Source: Arthrobacter sp. SW1
Lineage (GTDB): Bacteria > Actinomycetota > Actinomycetes > Actinomycetales > Micrococcaceae
Assembly: GCF_001766675.1 (NCBI RefSeq)
Contig: NZ_MJLT01000001.1
Coordinates: forward strand, 496,001-560,000
DNA length: 64,000 nucleotides
Direction of reading: 5' to 3'
The notes under the pieces were generated by a model. That model did not search any database, was not told where the DNA came from, and worked only from the letters and a program-made list of their open reading frames with translations. Position 1 is the stretch's first letter; each line of letters begins with the position of its first letter. A program made the translations under genes and the position numbers. Positions 1 to 9,090 of this stretch are shown piece after piece.

Positions 1-236
1 GAGCGGGTGGCGAAGGATTCCGCGCCGCTGTCCAGGCCCAGGCCGCCGAGTTCGTGCCTGCCGACGCAGCCGCCCCAGTCCGCCCGGGCTTCCAGTACCG
101 TGACGGCCAGGCCGGACGCGGCGAGCCCGCGGGCCGCGAGCAGCCCGGAGATTCCGCCGCCGACGACGACGGCAGTTGCCGCAGCGTCCCGGCCCCCCGG
201 GTCCTTGCTTGCCGGCGCTGCCGGCCGGCTGTGCAC
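1..236 (-). CDS. hemY: Protoporphyrinogen/coproporphyrinogen oxidase, N-terminal part
   Basis: Only the first 78 or so codons are in the window; the gene runs off the left edge. From a GTG at 236-234 the frame reads a short Ala/Pro-rich lead-in and then an FAD dinucleotide-binding fold (VVVGGGISGLLAARGLA), followed by an acidic strand end (VLEA) and GLGLDSGAESFATR. This is the usual N-terminus of the flavin oxidase of haem synthesis. The start lies 3 bases after the hemE stop, so the two are probably cotranscribed. Placement in the haem pathway rests partly on the hemE neighbour; another flavin amine-oxidase relative cannot be excluded from this fragment. Confidence 0.75.
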   Translation of the reverse strand, partial: MHSRPAAPASKDPGGRDAAATAVVVGGGISGLLAARGLAASGLAVTVLEARADWGGCVGRHELGGLGLDSGAESFATR

Positions 237-239
237 GGG

Positions 240-1373
240 CTACTCCGCCGGGATCGAGTGGATGAGTTCCACCACGCGGGTCAGGACGGTGGGGTCCGTT
301 TCGGGCGGCACGCCGTGGCCGAGGTTGAGCACATGGCCGGGCGCGCCGGCGCCGGCGGCGATCACCGAACGGACGTGGGCTTCGAGGACCTCCCACGGAG
401 CGGAGAGCAGGGCGGGGTCGATGTTGCCCTGCAGCGGAACGGTGCCGCCGAGGCGGCGGTTGGCTTCATCGAGGGGAAGGCGGTAGTCGACGCCCACCAC
501 GTCCACGCCCACGTCGCGCATGGCGACGAGGAGCTCGGAGGTTCCGGTGCCGAAGTGGATGAGCGGGGCGCCGAGGTGGCGGACGTGGTCCAGGGCGCGG
601 ACCGAGGCAGGGGCGACGTACTTGCTGTAGTCGGCCAGGCCGAGGGAACCCGCCCAGGAGTCGAAGAGCTGGCCGGCGGAGGCACCGGCTTCCAGCTGGG
701 CGCGCAGGAACAGGCCGGAAGCGTCGGCCGCCCAGTTGGCCAGGGCAGCCCAGGTCTCCGGGTCTGCGTGCATCATGGTGCGCGGGCCGAGGTGGTCGCG
801 GGACGGGCGGCCTTCCACCATGTAGGCAGCCAGGGTGAAGGGGGCGCCGGCGAAGCCGATCAGCGGGGTGCTGCCGAGCTCGGCCACGGTCAGGCGGACG
901 GCATCCCGGATGGGTTCCAGCGATTCCCACGTCAACTGCGGCAGGGCGGCAACATCGGCAGCGGTGCGGACCGGCTTGTCCAGCACAGGGCCCACGCCGG
1001 GAACGATGTCCACGCCCACGCCGGCCAGCTTCAACGGGATGACGATGTCGGAGAAGAAGATGCCGGCGTCCACGTCATGGCGGCGGACCGGCTGCAGGGT
1101 GATTTCAGAGGCCAGTTCCGGGCGCAGGCAGGAATCCAGCATGGCCACACCCTCGCGCACCTTCAGGTACTCCGGCAGGGAACGGCCGGCCTGGCGCATG
1201 AACCACACCGGGCGGCGGCTCGGCTTCCGGCCGTGGTACGCCTGGATCAGCGGCGAGTCCGCGGTGCGGCCGTCCATGAGGGGGTGGCCGGCGTGGAGTC
1301 CGGTTGCCGCGGCGTCGCCGGCGGTGGAAGGGGCAGGCCGGGCGGAACCCGGCAGGGCAGAGCTGGAAGTCAT
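240..1373 (-). CDS. hemE: Uroporphyrinogen decarboxylase
   Basis: Decarboxylates the four acetate side chains of uroporphyrinogen III to give coproporphyrinogen III in the cytoplasm. The 377-residue product has the family signature [12 protein letters not shown] at about residues 53-64, with the substrate-binding arginines, and the second conserved block [16 protein letters not shown] in the middle of the protein. Length is normal for the family. The ATG at 1373 gives MTSSSALPG; an in-frame ATG at 1394 is possible, and a TATCTT hexamer lies 9 bases before it. Neither has a good Shine-Dalgarno. The gene is divergent from hemA and is followed 3 bases later by hemY, making a haem operon. Confidence 0.95.
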   Translation of the reverse strand: MTSSSALPGSARPAPSTAGDAAATGLHAGHPLMDGRTADSPLIQAYHGRKPSRRPVWFMRQAGRSLPEYLKVREGVAMLDSCLRPELASEITLQPVRRHDVDAGIFFSDIVIPLKLAGVGVDIVPGVGPVLDKPVRTAADVAALPQLTWESLEPIRDAVRLTVAELGSTPLIGFAGAPFTLAAYMVEGRPSRDHLGPRTMMHADPETWAALANWAADASGLFLRAQLEAGASAGQLFDSWAGSLGLADYSKYVAPASVRALDHVRHLGAPLIHFGTGTSELLVAMRDVGVDVVGVDYRLPLDEANRRLGGTVPLQGNIDPALLSAPWEVLEAHVRSVIAAGAGAPGHVLNLGHGVPPETDPTVLTRVVELIHSIPAE

Positions 1374-1430
1374 GCCTTCGATTGTGCCCAACATCAGGGA
1401 CGAAAGATAACGACAGTCTGTCGCCGGGCA

Positions 1431-1442
1431 GGCCACGTGGCC
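1431..1442. promoter_or_regulatory. Perfect 12-bp palindrome in hemE-hemA intergenic region
   Basis: GGCCACGTGGCC is a perfect inverted repeat between the divergent haem genes. A second small inverted repeat, CGACAGTCTGTCG, lies at 1411-1423. Either could be an operator shared by the two genes. I recognise no specific regulator, and each occurs only once here, so function is speculative. Confidence 0.25.
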
Positions 1443-1507
1443 ACCATCACAGCCGGCAGTGGCAGGAACCATGCCGCGCCTGTTGTTCTACCGGGCACCG
1501 AAAAAGC

Positions 1508-1513
1508 TATGAT
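1508..1513 (+). promoter_or_regulatory. Putative -10 hexamer of hemA
   Basis: TATGAT lies 9 bases before the GTG start of hemA, and no Shine-Dalgarno is visible. The mRNA would have a leader of only about 2-4 bases. A TTGTTC 19 bases upstream is a weak -35 candidate. Confidence 0.4.
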
Positions 1514-1522
1514 GGCTCTGCT

Positions 1523-2869
1523 GTGGTTCTTTTTTCTCTCGTGGCGACCCACGCCGACATCGACCTTGAGACCGTTGCTCAACTGAGCACCGGTTCTTCT
1601 GCGCTTGCTTCCGCCGCCCTGGCTGAAAGCGGCTTGGTTTCCGGCGCCGTTGTCCTCGCCACTTGCAACCGTTACGAAATCTACGGCGAGACCGCGCATG
1701 CCGAGGACCTCGAGGCGGCACGCTCGGCATTGGTCGGCCAGATCAGCGGGCTCAGCGGCCTGAACGAACAGCTCGTCTCCAAGGCCTTCAGCACCAACAG
1801 TGGACCCGAGGTCAGCCGGCACCTGTTCGCCGTGAGCGCAGGGCTGGATTCCGCCGTCGTGGGCGAACGCGAAATCGCCGGCCAGGTACGCCGCGCCCTC
1901 ATCACCGCCCAGCACGAAGGCACCGCTTCCCCGGGCCTCGTCCGGCTCTTCCAGGCTGCATCGAAGACCGCGAAGGATGTCGGCGCCCAGACCGCGCTCG
2001 GCTCCCGTGGCCTGTCCATCGTGTCTGTGGCCCTCGACCTCGCCACGGACCTCGCAGACGACGCCGGCTGGAGCAGCAAGAAGGTGGTCGTCTTCGGCAC
2101 GGGCGCCTACGCCGGCGCCACCATGTCCCTGCTGCGTGAACGCGGCTGCCAGGACATCTCCGTGTACTCTTCCTCCGGCCGCGCCGAGACTTTCGTGGCC
2201 ACCCGCGGCGGTACGGCGCTCGACGCCGGGAGCCTGCCCGCCGCCGTCGCCGCGGCTGACGTCATGATCGGCTGCAGCGGCTCGGACAACCGCGTTGAGG
2301 CCGCCGAACTGGCGCGCATCCGCGAAGGCTCCACCGGCCCTCTGATCGCGATCGACCTGGCGCTGACGCATGACTTCGATCCCGCCGTCGGCGAGCTCGA
2401 CGGCGTGGAGCTGCTGACGCTCGAATCCGTCCGCCTCGCCGCTCCGCAGGAGCAGGCCGAGTCCCTCGCCCAGGCGAGCAGCATTGTCTCTTCCGCGGCC
2501 GCGGCGTTCGAGCAGGAACGCGAAGCCCGCTCTGTTGACGCCGCGATTGTCGCCCTGCGCCGGCACACCATGAGCGTGCTGGATTCCGAGATGGAGAAGG
2601 TCCGGGCCCGCCACGGCTGCACCGCCGCGGCTGAAGAGGTCGAGTTCGCGCTTCGCCGCATGGTCAAGCAGCTGCTGCACATCCCCACGGTCCGGGCCCG
2701 CGAACTTGCCGCCAACGGCCAGCAGGACGACTACGTCGCAGCGCTTGAGGCCCTCTACGGCATCCAGGTGGAGCAGCCCGCGGCCGCCGCACCGGCGGCC
2801 GCGTGCCCCGTGGACCATTCCCGCATTGAACGCGGCGCCACGCCGCTCCCCCGAACCGAAAGCGCCTAA
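1523..2869 (+). CDS. hemA: Glutamyl-tRNA reductase
   Basis: Reduces glutamyl-tRNA(Glu) to glutamate-1-semialdehyde with NADPH, the first committed step of C5-pathway tetrapyrrole synthesis. The 448-residue product shows the catalytic cysteine in ATCNRYE (about Cys48), the conserved block [15 protein letters not shown] near residue 113, a nucleotide-binding GTGAYAG, and the helical C-terminal dimerisation region. I chose the GTG start because it gives [10 protein letters not shown], the normal beginning of this family, where a His in the first ten residues is expected. Divergent from hemE, so both arms of haem synthesis are controlled from one 149-base region. Confidence 0.95.
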   Translation: MVLFSLVATHADIDLETVAQLSTGSSALASAALAESGLVSGAVVLATCNRYEIYGETAHAEDLEAARSALVGQISGLSGLNEQLVSKAFSTNSGPEVSRHLFAVSAGLDSAVVGEREIAGQVRRALITAQHEGTASPGLVRLFQAASKTAKDVGAQTALGSRGLSIVSVALDLATDLADDAGWSSKKVVVFGTGAYAGATMSLLRERGCQDISVYSSSGRAETFVATRGGTALDAGSLPAAVAAADVMIGCSGSDNRVEAAELARIREGSTGPLIAIDLALTHDFDPAVGELDGVELLTLESVRLAAPQEQAESLAQASSIVSSAAAAFEQEREARSVDAAIVALRRHTMSVLDSEMEKVRARHGCTAAAEEVEFALRRMVKQLLHIPTVRARELAANGQQDDYVAALEALYGIQVEQPAAAAPAAACPVDHSRIERGATPLPRTESA

Positions 2870-2873
2870 AGCT

Positions 2874-3611
2874 TCAGCGCGGCGCCAGGACGCAGAATTC
2901 GTTTCCTTCGGGATCAGCCATGACAACCCACGGCACCTCGCCCTGGCCGATGTCGGCAGTGGTCGCACCCAGCTCGCGGAGCCGCGCCACGGCGGCCGCC
3001 TGGTCATCTCCGGGATACGGCAGCAGGTCCAGGTGCATCCGGTTCCAGACGGTTTCCTCGCCCTCGGTGCGCAGGAATTCCAGGTACGGGCCCACGCCCC
3101 GGTCCGAACGCAGGCGCGCGTGCTCGTCATCCACCTCGTGCGCGGTCCAGCCGGTCGCTTCGCCCCAGAACGCAGCCATGGCACGCGGGTCCGAGCAGTT
3201 GACCACGATCGTGGCGATGGGGCCGGTATCGCGGTAGACCTCCCGTGGCTCAAGCACGCAGAAGGCATTGCCTTCGGGGTCCCGCATCACGGTCCAGGGC
3301 ACATCGCCCTGGCCGATATCCGCGTAGGACGCGCCCAGTTCGAGCAACCGGGATACCAGCTCCGCCTTGTGCGCTTCCGAACTCGTAGCGAGGTCCAGAT
3401 GGGCGCGGTATTTCACGGTCTCCGGCTCGGGAACCGCCACAACGTCCACGCACACCGCAGACGCGTCCGGCCAAGTGAAGCCGACGGGTTCGACATTGCT
3501 GACGCCGGGCCCTTCACTGGACAGCCCCCAGCCGAGGGCCTCCGCCCAGAACCGGCCGATCGCGACTTCATCTCGCGCCTTGAAATTTACCTGGACAAGT
3601 TGCAGGGCCAT
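2874..3611 (-). CDS. VOC (glyoxalase-fold) family protein, two tandem domains
   Basis: The 245-residue protein holds two vicinal-oxygen-chelate half-domains, about residues 1-122 and 128-245. Each ends with a near-identical block: GDVPWTVMRDPEGNAFCVL and GEVPWVVMADPEGNEFCVL. The internal duplication is characteristic of the glyoxalase/bleomycin-resistance-like superfamily, which includes metal-dependent lyases, dioxygenases and binding proteins. The substrate cannot be deduced. The gene converges on hemA with only 4 bases between stops. A TAGGGT lies 8 bases before the ATG, which has no clear ribosome-binding site. Confidence 0.8.
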   Translation of the reverse strand: MALQLVQVNFKARDEVAIGRFWAEALGWGLSSEGPGVSNVEPVGFTWPDASAVCVDVVAVPEPETVKYRAHLDLATSSEAHKAELVSRLLELGASYADIGQGDVPWTVMRDPEGNAFCVLEPREVYRDTGPIATIVVNCSDPRAMAAFWGEATGWTAHEVDDEHARLRSDRGVGPYLEFLRTEGEETVWNRMHLDLLPYPGDDQAAAVARLRELGATTADIGQGEVPWVVMADPEGNEFCVLAPR

Positions 3612-3637
3612 ACTGCCCGACCCTACACCGGACTCGC

Positions 3638-4837
3638 CTAGTAGACCGGCTTCTGCGGTTCAACGTCGCGCACCCAGGCGAGGATGCCGCCGTCGAGGTG
3701 CTTGACCCGGGTGTACCCGGCCTTGCGGGCGGCCTGCAGCACCGCGGCCGAGCGCGTACCGCCCTTGCAGTGGAACACAATATCCTTGTCCTGCGGCAGC
3801 TCAGCCCAGGCCTCCCCCGCGAGGATCCTGCCCTGCGGGATCAGCACTGCGCCGTCGATGTTCACGATGTCGTGTTCGCCGCTCTCCCGCACGTCGATCA
3901 GGGCGAAGTCCTGCTCCCCTGCGTCGCGGGCTTCCAGCATGCCGGCCAGTTCAGTGGCGGTCACGGTGGGCACGGCGGCGGTGTCCGCCGCGCGCACGAT
4001 GCCGCAGAAGGCCTCGTAGTCGGTGAGTTCGGTGACCGGCTCCGCTTCGGGGTCCTTGGCCACCTTGATTTCGCGCCAGCTGCCGCCGAGCGCGTCGAAG
4101 AGTGCCACCCGGCCCAGCAGGGAGCGTCCGACGCCGGTGATCAGCTTGATTGCCTCCGTCACCATGAGGGAGCCGACGGCGGCGCACAGCATGCCGAAGA
4201 CGCCTCCTTCGCCGCAGGACGGGACGGAACCGGCAGGCGGCGCTTCCGGGTAGAGATCGCGGTAGCTGGGGCCGTGCTTGGCCCAGAAGACGCTGACTTG
4301 GCCGTCAAAGCGGAAGATGGACCCCCACACGTAGGGCTTGCCGAGGATTTCGGCGGCGTCGTTGACGAGGTAGCGGGTGGCGAAGTTGTCAGCGCCGTCC
4401 AGGATGAGGTCGTAGCCGGCGAAGATGTCCAGTGCGTTGGAGGAGTCCAGCCGGACCTGGTGCAGCTGCACGGTGACCAGGGGGTTCAGTTCGAGGATCG
4501 CGTCCCGGGCGGATTCGATCTTGGGGCGGCCGACGTCGGACACGCCGTGGATGATCTGGCGCTGGAGGTTGCTGAGGTCCACGGCGTCGTCGTCGATGAT
4601 GCCGATGGTTCCCACCCCGGCGGCGGCGAGGTACAGCAAAGCAGGCGAACCCAGGCCGCCTGCACCGATGACGAGCACCTTGGCGTTCTTGAGGCGGCGC
4701 TGCCCCACCGCTCCGATCTCCGGAATAATGAGATGGCGCGAATAGCGTTCCACCTCTTCGGTGCTCAGCTCCGCGGCGGCGTCCACAAGGGGCGGCAGCG
4801 GGGCGGACGTGGTCTGGGCAGCAAATGCGGTGGCCAT
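3638..4837 (-). CDS. moeZ: Adenylyltransferase/sulfurtransferase MoeZ (ThiF-rhodanese fusion)
   Basis: Activates the C-terminal glycine of ubiquitin-like sulfur carriers (MoaD, CysO, possibly ThiS) by adenylation and then delivers sulfur as a thiocarboxylate. The 399-residue protein has an E1-like domain with the ATP loop GAGGLGSPALLYLAAAGVG and DLSNLQRQI in the first two thirds. A C-terminal rhodanese domain follows, with the sulfur-carrying cysteine in FHCKGGTRSA (about Cys357). The MoeB-type zinc CxxC pairs are absent, as is usual for MoeZ. A link to thiamine synthesis is plausible because thiS is nearby and no separate thiF is present in the window. Confidence 0.9.
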   Translation of the reverse strand: MATAFAAQTTSAPLPPLVDAAAELSTEEVERYSRHLIIPEIGAVGQRRLKNAKVLVIGAGGLGSPALLYLAAAGVGTIGIIDDDAVDLSNLQRQIIHGVSDVGRPKIESARDAILELNPLVTVQLHQVRLDSSNALDIFAGYDLILDGADNFATRYLVNDAAEILGKPYVWGSIFRFDGQVSVFWAKHGPSYRDLYPEAPPAGSVPSCGEGGVFGMLCAAVGSLMVTEAIKLITGVGRSLLGRVALFDALGGSWREIKVAKDPEAEPVTELTDYEAFCGIVRAADTAAVPTVTATELAGMLEARDAGEQDFALIDVRESGEHDIVNIDGAVLIPQGRILAGEAWAELPQDKDIVFHCKGGTRSAAVLQAARKAGYTRVKHLDGGILAWVRDVEPQKPVY

Positions 4838-4842
4838 ACTTC

Positions 4843-4848
4843 AATGTA
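4843..4848 (-). promoter_or_regulatory. Putative -10 hexamer of moeZ
   Basis: Reading toward moeZ the hexamer is TACATT, 5 bases before the ATG, with no Shine-Dalgarno between. This suggests leaderless or near-leaderless transcription. Confidence 0.35.
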
Positions 4849-4922
4849 TGCCTGCCATTGCCGCCAGGTCATATTACCGGCGCGTAAAGTGGTCATAACT
4901 GCAAGGGAAAGGCGGCAGACAA

Positions 4923-5579
4923 GTGGCTGAGAGCGCACGTGCACAGCAGGTGGTACCGGCAAAGCAGGAGCGGAGCGGGGCTGCACGTTCTGCCAGGCTT
5001 CCGCGCGACGAGCGGCGCGCCCAGCTGCTCAATGCCGCCCTCGAAGTGTTCGTCGCCAATGGTTTTCATGGTGCCGCGATGGATGAAATCGCCGAAACCG
5101 CCCGCGTCAGCAAACCCGTGCTGTACCAGCATTTCCCGTCCAAACGCGAGCTCTACATGGCGCTCCTGGACAGCCACCTGGCCACCCTCACGGAGCTCAT
5201 GCTCGGTGCGCTGAATTCCACCACGGACAACAAGCAGCGCGTGCAGGCCGTGATGCGCGCTTACTACCAGTTCATTGCGGCCGATGACCAGGCCCACCGC
5301 CTGGTGTTCGAATCGGACCTGATCAACGATCCGGACGTCAGCTCCCGCCTGGAGACGTTCAACCGCACGTTCGCCGACGCCGTCGCGAAAGTCATTGCCG
5401 AGGACACCAAGCTGCCGCCGATGGAAGCACAGCTCCTGGGCCGCGGCCTGGCCGGAATGGCGCAGGTCAGCGCCCGGTACTGGCTGGAGACCGACGGCGG
5501 GCTGGACCTCGATGTGGCCAGCGACTTGATCTACCGTTTAGCTTGGCGCGGAATCAGTCGCTTCCCCAAAGAGTCCTAG
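4923..5579 (+). CDS. TetR family transcriptional regulator
   Basis: A 218-residue one-component regulator. A basic N-terminal lead of about 28 residues is followed by the TetR helix-turn-helix (RRAQLLNAALEVF, then ARVSKPVLYQHFPSKRELY at about residues 60-80). The rest is the helical ligand-binding and dimerisation domain. The start is GTG, 5 bases or so after an AAGGCGG-like site. It is divergent from moeZ across 85 bases and is followed 52 bases later by the DUF3107 gene. The ligand and targets are unknown; autoregulation and moeZ control are possible from position only. Confidence 0.85.
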   Translation: MAESARAQQVVPAKQERSGAARSARLPRDERRAQLLNAALEVFVANGFHGAAMDEIAETARVSKPVLYQHFPSKRELYMALLDSHLATLTELMLGALNSTTDNKQRVQAVMRAYYQFIAADDQAHRLVFESDLINDPDVSSRLETFNRTFADAVAKVIAEDTKLPPMEAQLLGRGLAGMAQVSARYWLETDGGLDLDVASDLIYRLAWRGISRFPKES

Positions 5580-5631
5580 GCTAGAAATAGAGAACTGAGT
5601 AAACCCCTTTTACCGGCTGGGAGGCCTTGCT

Positions 5632-5856
5632 GTGGAAGTAAAGATCGGCATTCAGAACGTTGGCCGTGAGATTGTGCTGGAATCTGCGCTCGATGCCGAG
5701 TCCGTCGCGAAGATCGTCGGTGAAGCCATTTCCAAGGGCACGGACCTTCGCCTGAGCGACGAAAAGGGCCGCCAGGTCATCGTCCCCGGCAGCGTGCTGG
5801 GCTACGTGGAGATCGGCGCCGAGGAAGTCCGCCGCGTAGGCTTCGGCGCCCTCTAG
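5632..5856 (+). CDS. DUF3107 family small protein
   Basis: A 74-residue acidic protein starting MEVKIGIQNVGREIV and ending RVGFGAL. It matches my knowledge of DUF3107, a short actinobacterial ATP-binding-type conserved protein of unknown role. The GTG start has a good Shine-Dalgarno (GGGAGG, about 8 bases upstream). It sits between a TetR gene and a small membrane protein, 31 bases apart, all on the same strand, and may share their transcript. No catalytic motif is visible. Confidence 0.8.
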   Translation: MEVKIGIQNVGREIVLESALDAESVAKIVGEAISKGTDLRLSDEKGRQVIVPGSVLGYVEIGAEEVRRVGFGAL

Positions 5857-5887
5857 GCCTCCGGCGAAGGGAAGGGAGGGAGTTCAC

Positions 5888-6190
5888 GTGCTTTCACTTG
5901 TCATCGTCGCCTTGGTGACCGTTGCCGCAGGCTTCCTGATCTGGGCGAACGACAAACGCCACAGCAAGTACGGCATCGCCCTCCCCGCCGGAGTGGCGCT
6001 GGCTGCAGGCATGCTGAGTTGGATCATCTTCATCCTGCTTGGCTTCGGCTACCAGCCCGGCCTGACGTGGATTCCCTGGGTGCTGCCGATGGTCCTCGGC
6101 ACGGCGGCGGCTTTCGCCGTCGTCCTCTATCTCGGACGCGTCCGCACCGCGCGGGACACCGCCAAGCTGACCGCCGCGCTGCGCCTTTAG
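5888..6190 (+). CDS. Small membrane protein, three predicted helices
   Basis: A 100-residue hydrophobic protein with three membrane segments at about residues 2-18, 27-50 and 58-80. A short basic C-terminus (GRVRTARDTAKLTAALRL) follows. The GTG start follows GGGAGG by 6 bases. I do not recognise a family. It closes a short run of same-strand genes and is followed by a strong terminator, so it is probably the last gene of the TetR-DUF3107 unit. Confidence 0.7.
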   Translation: MLSLVIVALVTVAAGFLIWANDKRHSKYGIALPAGVALAAGMLSWIIFILLGFGYQPGLTWIPWVLPMVLGTAAAFAVVLYLGRVRTARDTAKLTAALRL

Positions 6191-6235
6191 GAAGCGGCAT
6201 CTCTAGGAAGCTGCGTCTTTAGCTGAGCCAAAGCT

Positions 6236-6266
6236 GTGGCCGCCAACCCTTCCGGTTGGCGGCCAC
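6236..6266. terminator. Bidirectional terminator hairpin
   Basis: Perfect 13-bp stem, GTGGCCGCCAACC pairing with GGTTGGCGGCCAC, around a CTTCC loop. It lies between two convergent genes ending at 6190 and 6288, so it can serve both. T-tracts are poor, as is usual in high-GC actinobacteria. Confidence 0.85.
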
Positions 6267-6287
6267 CGTGCTTTAAACCGCAGTGCG

Positions 6288-6623
6288 TCAACCCGGGAAA
6301 CGCTCGGGCTGTGCAGCGGCGCCCATGGACGCCGCGGCGTCACTGCAGCGCTGTGCGGCCTTGACGTCGCGCGCCGTAACTTTCGTGCCGGCGTCGTGCG
6401 AGGTGAAGCGCAGGAGCACCCGGTTGTAGCGCCAGTCGAGGTCCGGGTGGTGGTTCGCGTCCTCCGCGATCTGCCCGACGGCGGCAATCAGCTCCAGTGC
6501 GGCCGCGGCGGTGGGCAGTTTGTAGACCGTGACGAGGCCGCCGTCGCGGTATTCCCAGTCCGGCAGGCCCGGCAGGGCTGCCTCGATCTCCTCCTGGCTG
6601 AGAATGTCTTTCGCGTCGCCCAT
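6288..6623 (-). CDS. Pterin-4a-carbinolamine dehydratase
   Basis: Dehydrates 4a-hydroxytetrahydrobiopterin, recycling the pterin cofactor of aromatic amino acid hydroxylases. The 111-residue protein has the family core EDANHHPDLDWRYNRV with the paired catalytic histidines. It is followed by FTSHDAGTKVTARD, a variant of the usual T-H-x3-G-x-T block. The length fits. No phenylalanine hydroxylase is in the window, so the physiological partner is unknown; a role in molybdopterin or other pterin chemistry is also possible. It lies 35 bases before thiG on the same strand but is separated from it by direction of reading: thiG is transcribed toward it from the left edge at 7456. Confidence 0.85.
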   Translation of the reverse strand: MGDAKDILSQEEIEAALPGLPDWEYRDGGLVTVYKLPTAAAALELIAAVGQIAEDANHHPDLDWRYNRVLLRFTSHDAGTKVTARDVKAAQRCSDAAASMGAAAQPERFPG

Positions 6624-6658
6624 GGCGGAACCTCCTGTCCGGATCCCCTGCGGAATCC

Positions 6659-7459
<801 letters not shown>

Positions 7460-7696
7460 TCAGCCTCCCTGTACCGCGGTGACGATTTCGAGTTCGTCGC
7501 CTTCTGCGAGCGCCGTGGCGGCCCATTGGCTGCGGGGCACCACTTCCGAATTGCGTGCGACGGCGACGCCGATCTTGCGCCCGTCCGTTGCCTGGCCGTT
7601 GGCGTCCAGGGCGCGGCCGGTGAGTTCGGTGACAAGGGTGGTGACCGAGGCTCCGTCGCCGATGGAGCGGTGGTCTCCGTTGAGTTTGATGTTCAT
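7460..7696 (-). CDS. thiS: Sulfur carrier protein ThiS
   Basis: A 78-residue ubiquitin-like protein that carries sulfur as a C-terminal thiocarboxylate to ThiG. It starts MNIKLNGDHR and ends in the required diglycine (AVQGG, Gly77-Gly78). The start codon overlaps the thiO stop (ATGA at 7696-7693), so translation is coupled. An ATP-dependent activator is needed; MoeZ, 3 kb away, is the only ThiF-like protein in the window. Confidence 0.93.
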   Translation of the reverse strand: MNIKLNGDHRSIGDGASVTTLVTELTGRALDANGQATDGRKIGVAVARNSEVVPRSQWAATALAEGDELEIVTAVQGG

Positions 7697-8952
7697 GCGT
7701 GGTCCTTGAAGGTGGATGGTGTTGCGTGGAGGGGCGTGAAGCGGTCGGGGCGGAACTTGTCCCAGCGTTCGTCGTGGCGGCCGTCCAGCAGGTCCGCGCA
7801 GATGGCGGCGGCCGCGGGGGTGAGCAGGACTCCGTGGCGGAAGAAACCGGTGGCGACGATCAGCCCCGGCACGTCTCCGCCGTCGTCGGGCATCCGTACC
7901 CGGCCGAGAAGCGGCGCGTTGTCCGGCGTGCCGGGCCTGGCGCGGGCGGTGCATTCGAGCAGTTCGAGTTCCGCGACGGCGGGCAGCAGCACCTGGGCGT
8001 CGCGGAGCAATTGGTAGACGCCGCCAGCGGACACTGCGCTGGCGGAGCTTGGTCCGTCTTCGCGCTGGCTCGCCCCGATCACCACGGTGCCGTCTTCGCG
8101 CGGAACGATGTACACGGGCACCCCGCGGACCAGGCCTCGGACCGTGGCGGTCAGCAACGGTTGCAGGTGCTGCGGCACTCGCAGGCGCAGGATGTCTCCG
8201 TACACCGGGCGCACGGGAAGGCTGAGGCCTTCGGGCAGATCCTGCAGCGCGGGAGCGGCGAGCCCGTTGGCAATGATTGTTTCGGTGGCATGGATGTCGG
8301 AGCCGTCGGCAAGGCGCACACCGGTGACTGCGCCGTCGGTCCGGAGGAGGCCGGCCGCGGCGGAGCGGAGCAGGTATCCGTCCTCAGCGCCTGCAACCCA
8401 GGTACCGTGGTCCGGCGCGTGCTTGCCGAGGGCGTGGAGGATGGCCTCCGCGAGCCTGCGCGGGTCCACCTGATGGTCGCCGGGGATGTCGAAAGCGCAC
8501 GATATCTGCGGGCTGAGCAGCGGCTCACGCTCGCGGGCCTCGCGCAGCGGCAAGGTCCGGACTTCCAGGCCCAGGCCAAGCTGGACGTCCCGGAGGTCGG
8601 CGAAAGCACGGCGGTCGGCGGCGTCGGCGCCTACGGCGAGGGTCGGCGTCGTACGGTATCCGGTGCCGCCCGGCGCGGCGTCCAGTCCTTCCACGAAGGC
8701 GGGCCACAACTGCGAGGAGGCGAGCATCAGCTCCAGGAGGTCTTCCTCCTGATAGTGCAGTTCGCTGACGGGGGCGAGCATGCCCGCGGCGGCGAAGGTG
8801 GCGCCGCTGGCGGGCGCGGGATCGATGACGACCACGGAGCGGCCGGAGCGGCGCGCCTCCAGGGCGATGCCGAGGCCGACGATGCCGGCACCGATGACGG
8901 CGACGTCGGCAGTGACGGCGGGCGTCCGGGGTGCCGGATGGGCTGTGTCCAT
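7693..8952 (-). CDS. thiO: Glycine oxidase ThiO
   Basis: An FAD enzyme that oxidises glycine to the imine used by ThiG. The 419-residue protein has a Rossmann FAD-binding motif (VAVIGAGIVGLGIALEARR, about residues 17-35) and the DAO-type C-terminal block RPGTPDNAPLLGR ... ATGFFRHGVLLTPAAA. The preceding 5' leader holds a TPP riboswitch, and the next genes are thiS and thiG. The ATG at 8952 has AAGGA four bases upstream, which also forms part of the riboswitch P1 strand. Confidence 0.92.
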   Translation of the reverse strand: MDTAHPAPRTPAVTADVAVIGAGIVGLGIALEARRSGRSVVVIDPAPASGATFAAAGMLAPVSELHYQEEDLLELMLASSQLWPAFVEGLDAAPGGTGYRTTPTLAVGADAADRRAFADLRDVQLGLGLEVRTLPLREAREREPLLSPQISCAFDIPGDHQVDPRRLAEAILHALGKHAPDHGTWVAGAEDGYLLRSAAAGLLRTDGAVTGVRLADGSDIHATETIIANGLAAPALQDLPEGLSLPVRPVYGDILRLRVPQHLQPLLTATVRGLVRGVPVYIVPREDGTVVIGASQREDGPSSASAVSAGGVYQLLRDAQVLLPAVAELELLECTARARPGTPDNAPLLGRVRMPDDGGDVPGLIVATGFFRHGVLLTPAAAAICADLLDGRHDERWDKFRPDRFTPLHATPSTFKDHA

Positions 8953-8954
8953 GG

Positions 8955-9059
8955 GGTCCTTCCCTACGCCGGCATTAACCGGATCAGGTCAAGCGGTCGG
9001 CGCTGAAGCCCTCTCAGCCGCACGGTCTTATTACGACCGCTCGCGGCTCCCGCAGTACC
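8955..9059 (-). promoter_or_regulatory. TPP (THI-box) riboswitch of the thiOSG operon
   Basis: Read on the minus strand, the leader contains GGCTGAGAGGGC, then ACCTGATCCGGTTAATGCC and GCGTAGGGA, the conserved aptamer segments. Closing stem P1 can form from GGTACT (9059-9054) and AGGACC (8960-8955) with one mismatch. The 3' strand of P1 includes part of the thiO Shine-Dalgarno and ends 2 bases before the ATG. Ligand binding should therefore block translation directly; no separate terminator is seen. Confidence 0.93.
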
Positions 9060-9064
9060 AGCCC

Positions 9065-9070
9065 AGTTTA
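9065..9070 (-). promoter_or_regulatory. Putative -10 hexamer of the thiOSG transcript
   Basis: On the minus strand this reads TAAACT. Initiation 6-7 bases downstream would start the RNA almost exactly at the 5' strand of riboswitch stem P1 (9059). No convincing -35 was found. Confidence 0.5.
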
Positions 9071-9077
9071 GGGGAAC

Positions 9078-9083
9078 TACTCT
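9078..9083 (+). promoter_or_regulatory. Putative -10 hexamer of thiE
   Basis: TACTCT ends 7 bases before the thiE ATG and no Shine-Dalgarno is present. This predicts a leaderless thiE mRNA that bypasses the riboswitch on the other strand. Confidence 0.45.
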
Positions 9084-9090
9084 GGATTCC

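Noticed and set aside
54..1586. Long open frame on the plus strand antisense to hemE, and similar long antisense frames over hemA, pepP-like, typA, gltA and opp genes
   Set aside because: Each is the shadow of a gene with clear family motifs; high-GC third positions leave few stops on the opposite strand. The translations are low-complexity and match no family I know.
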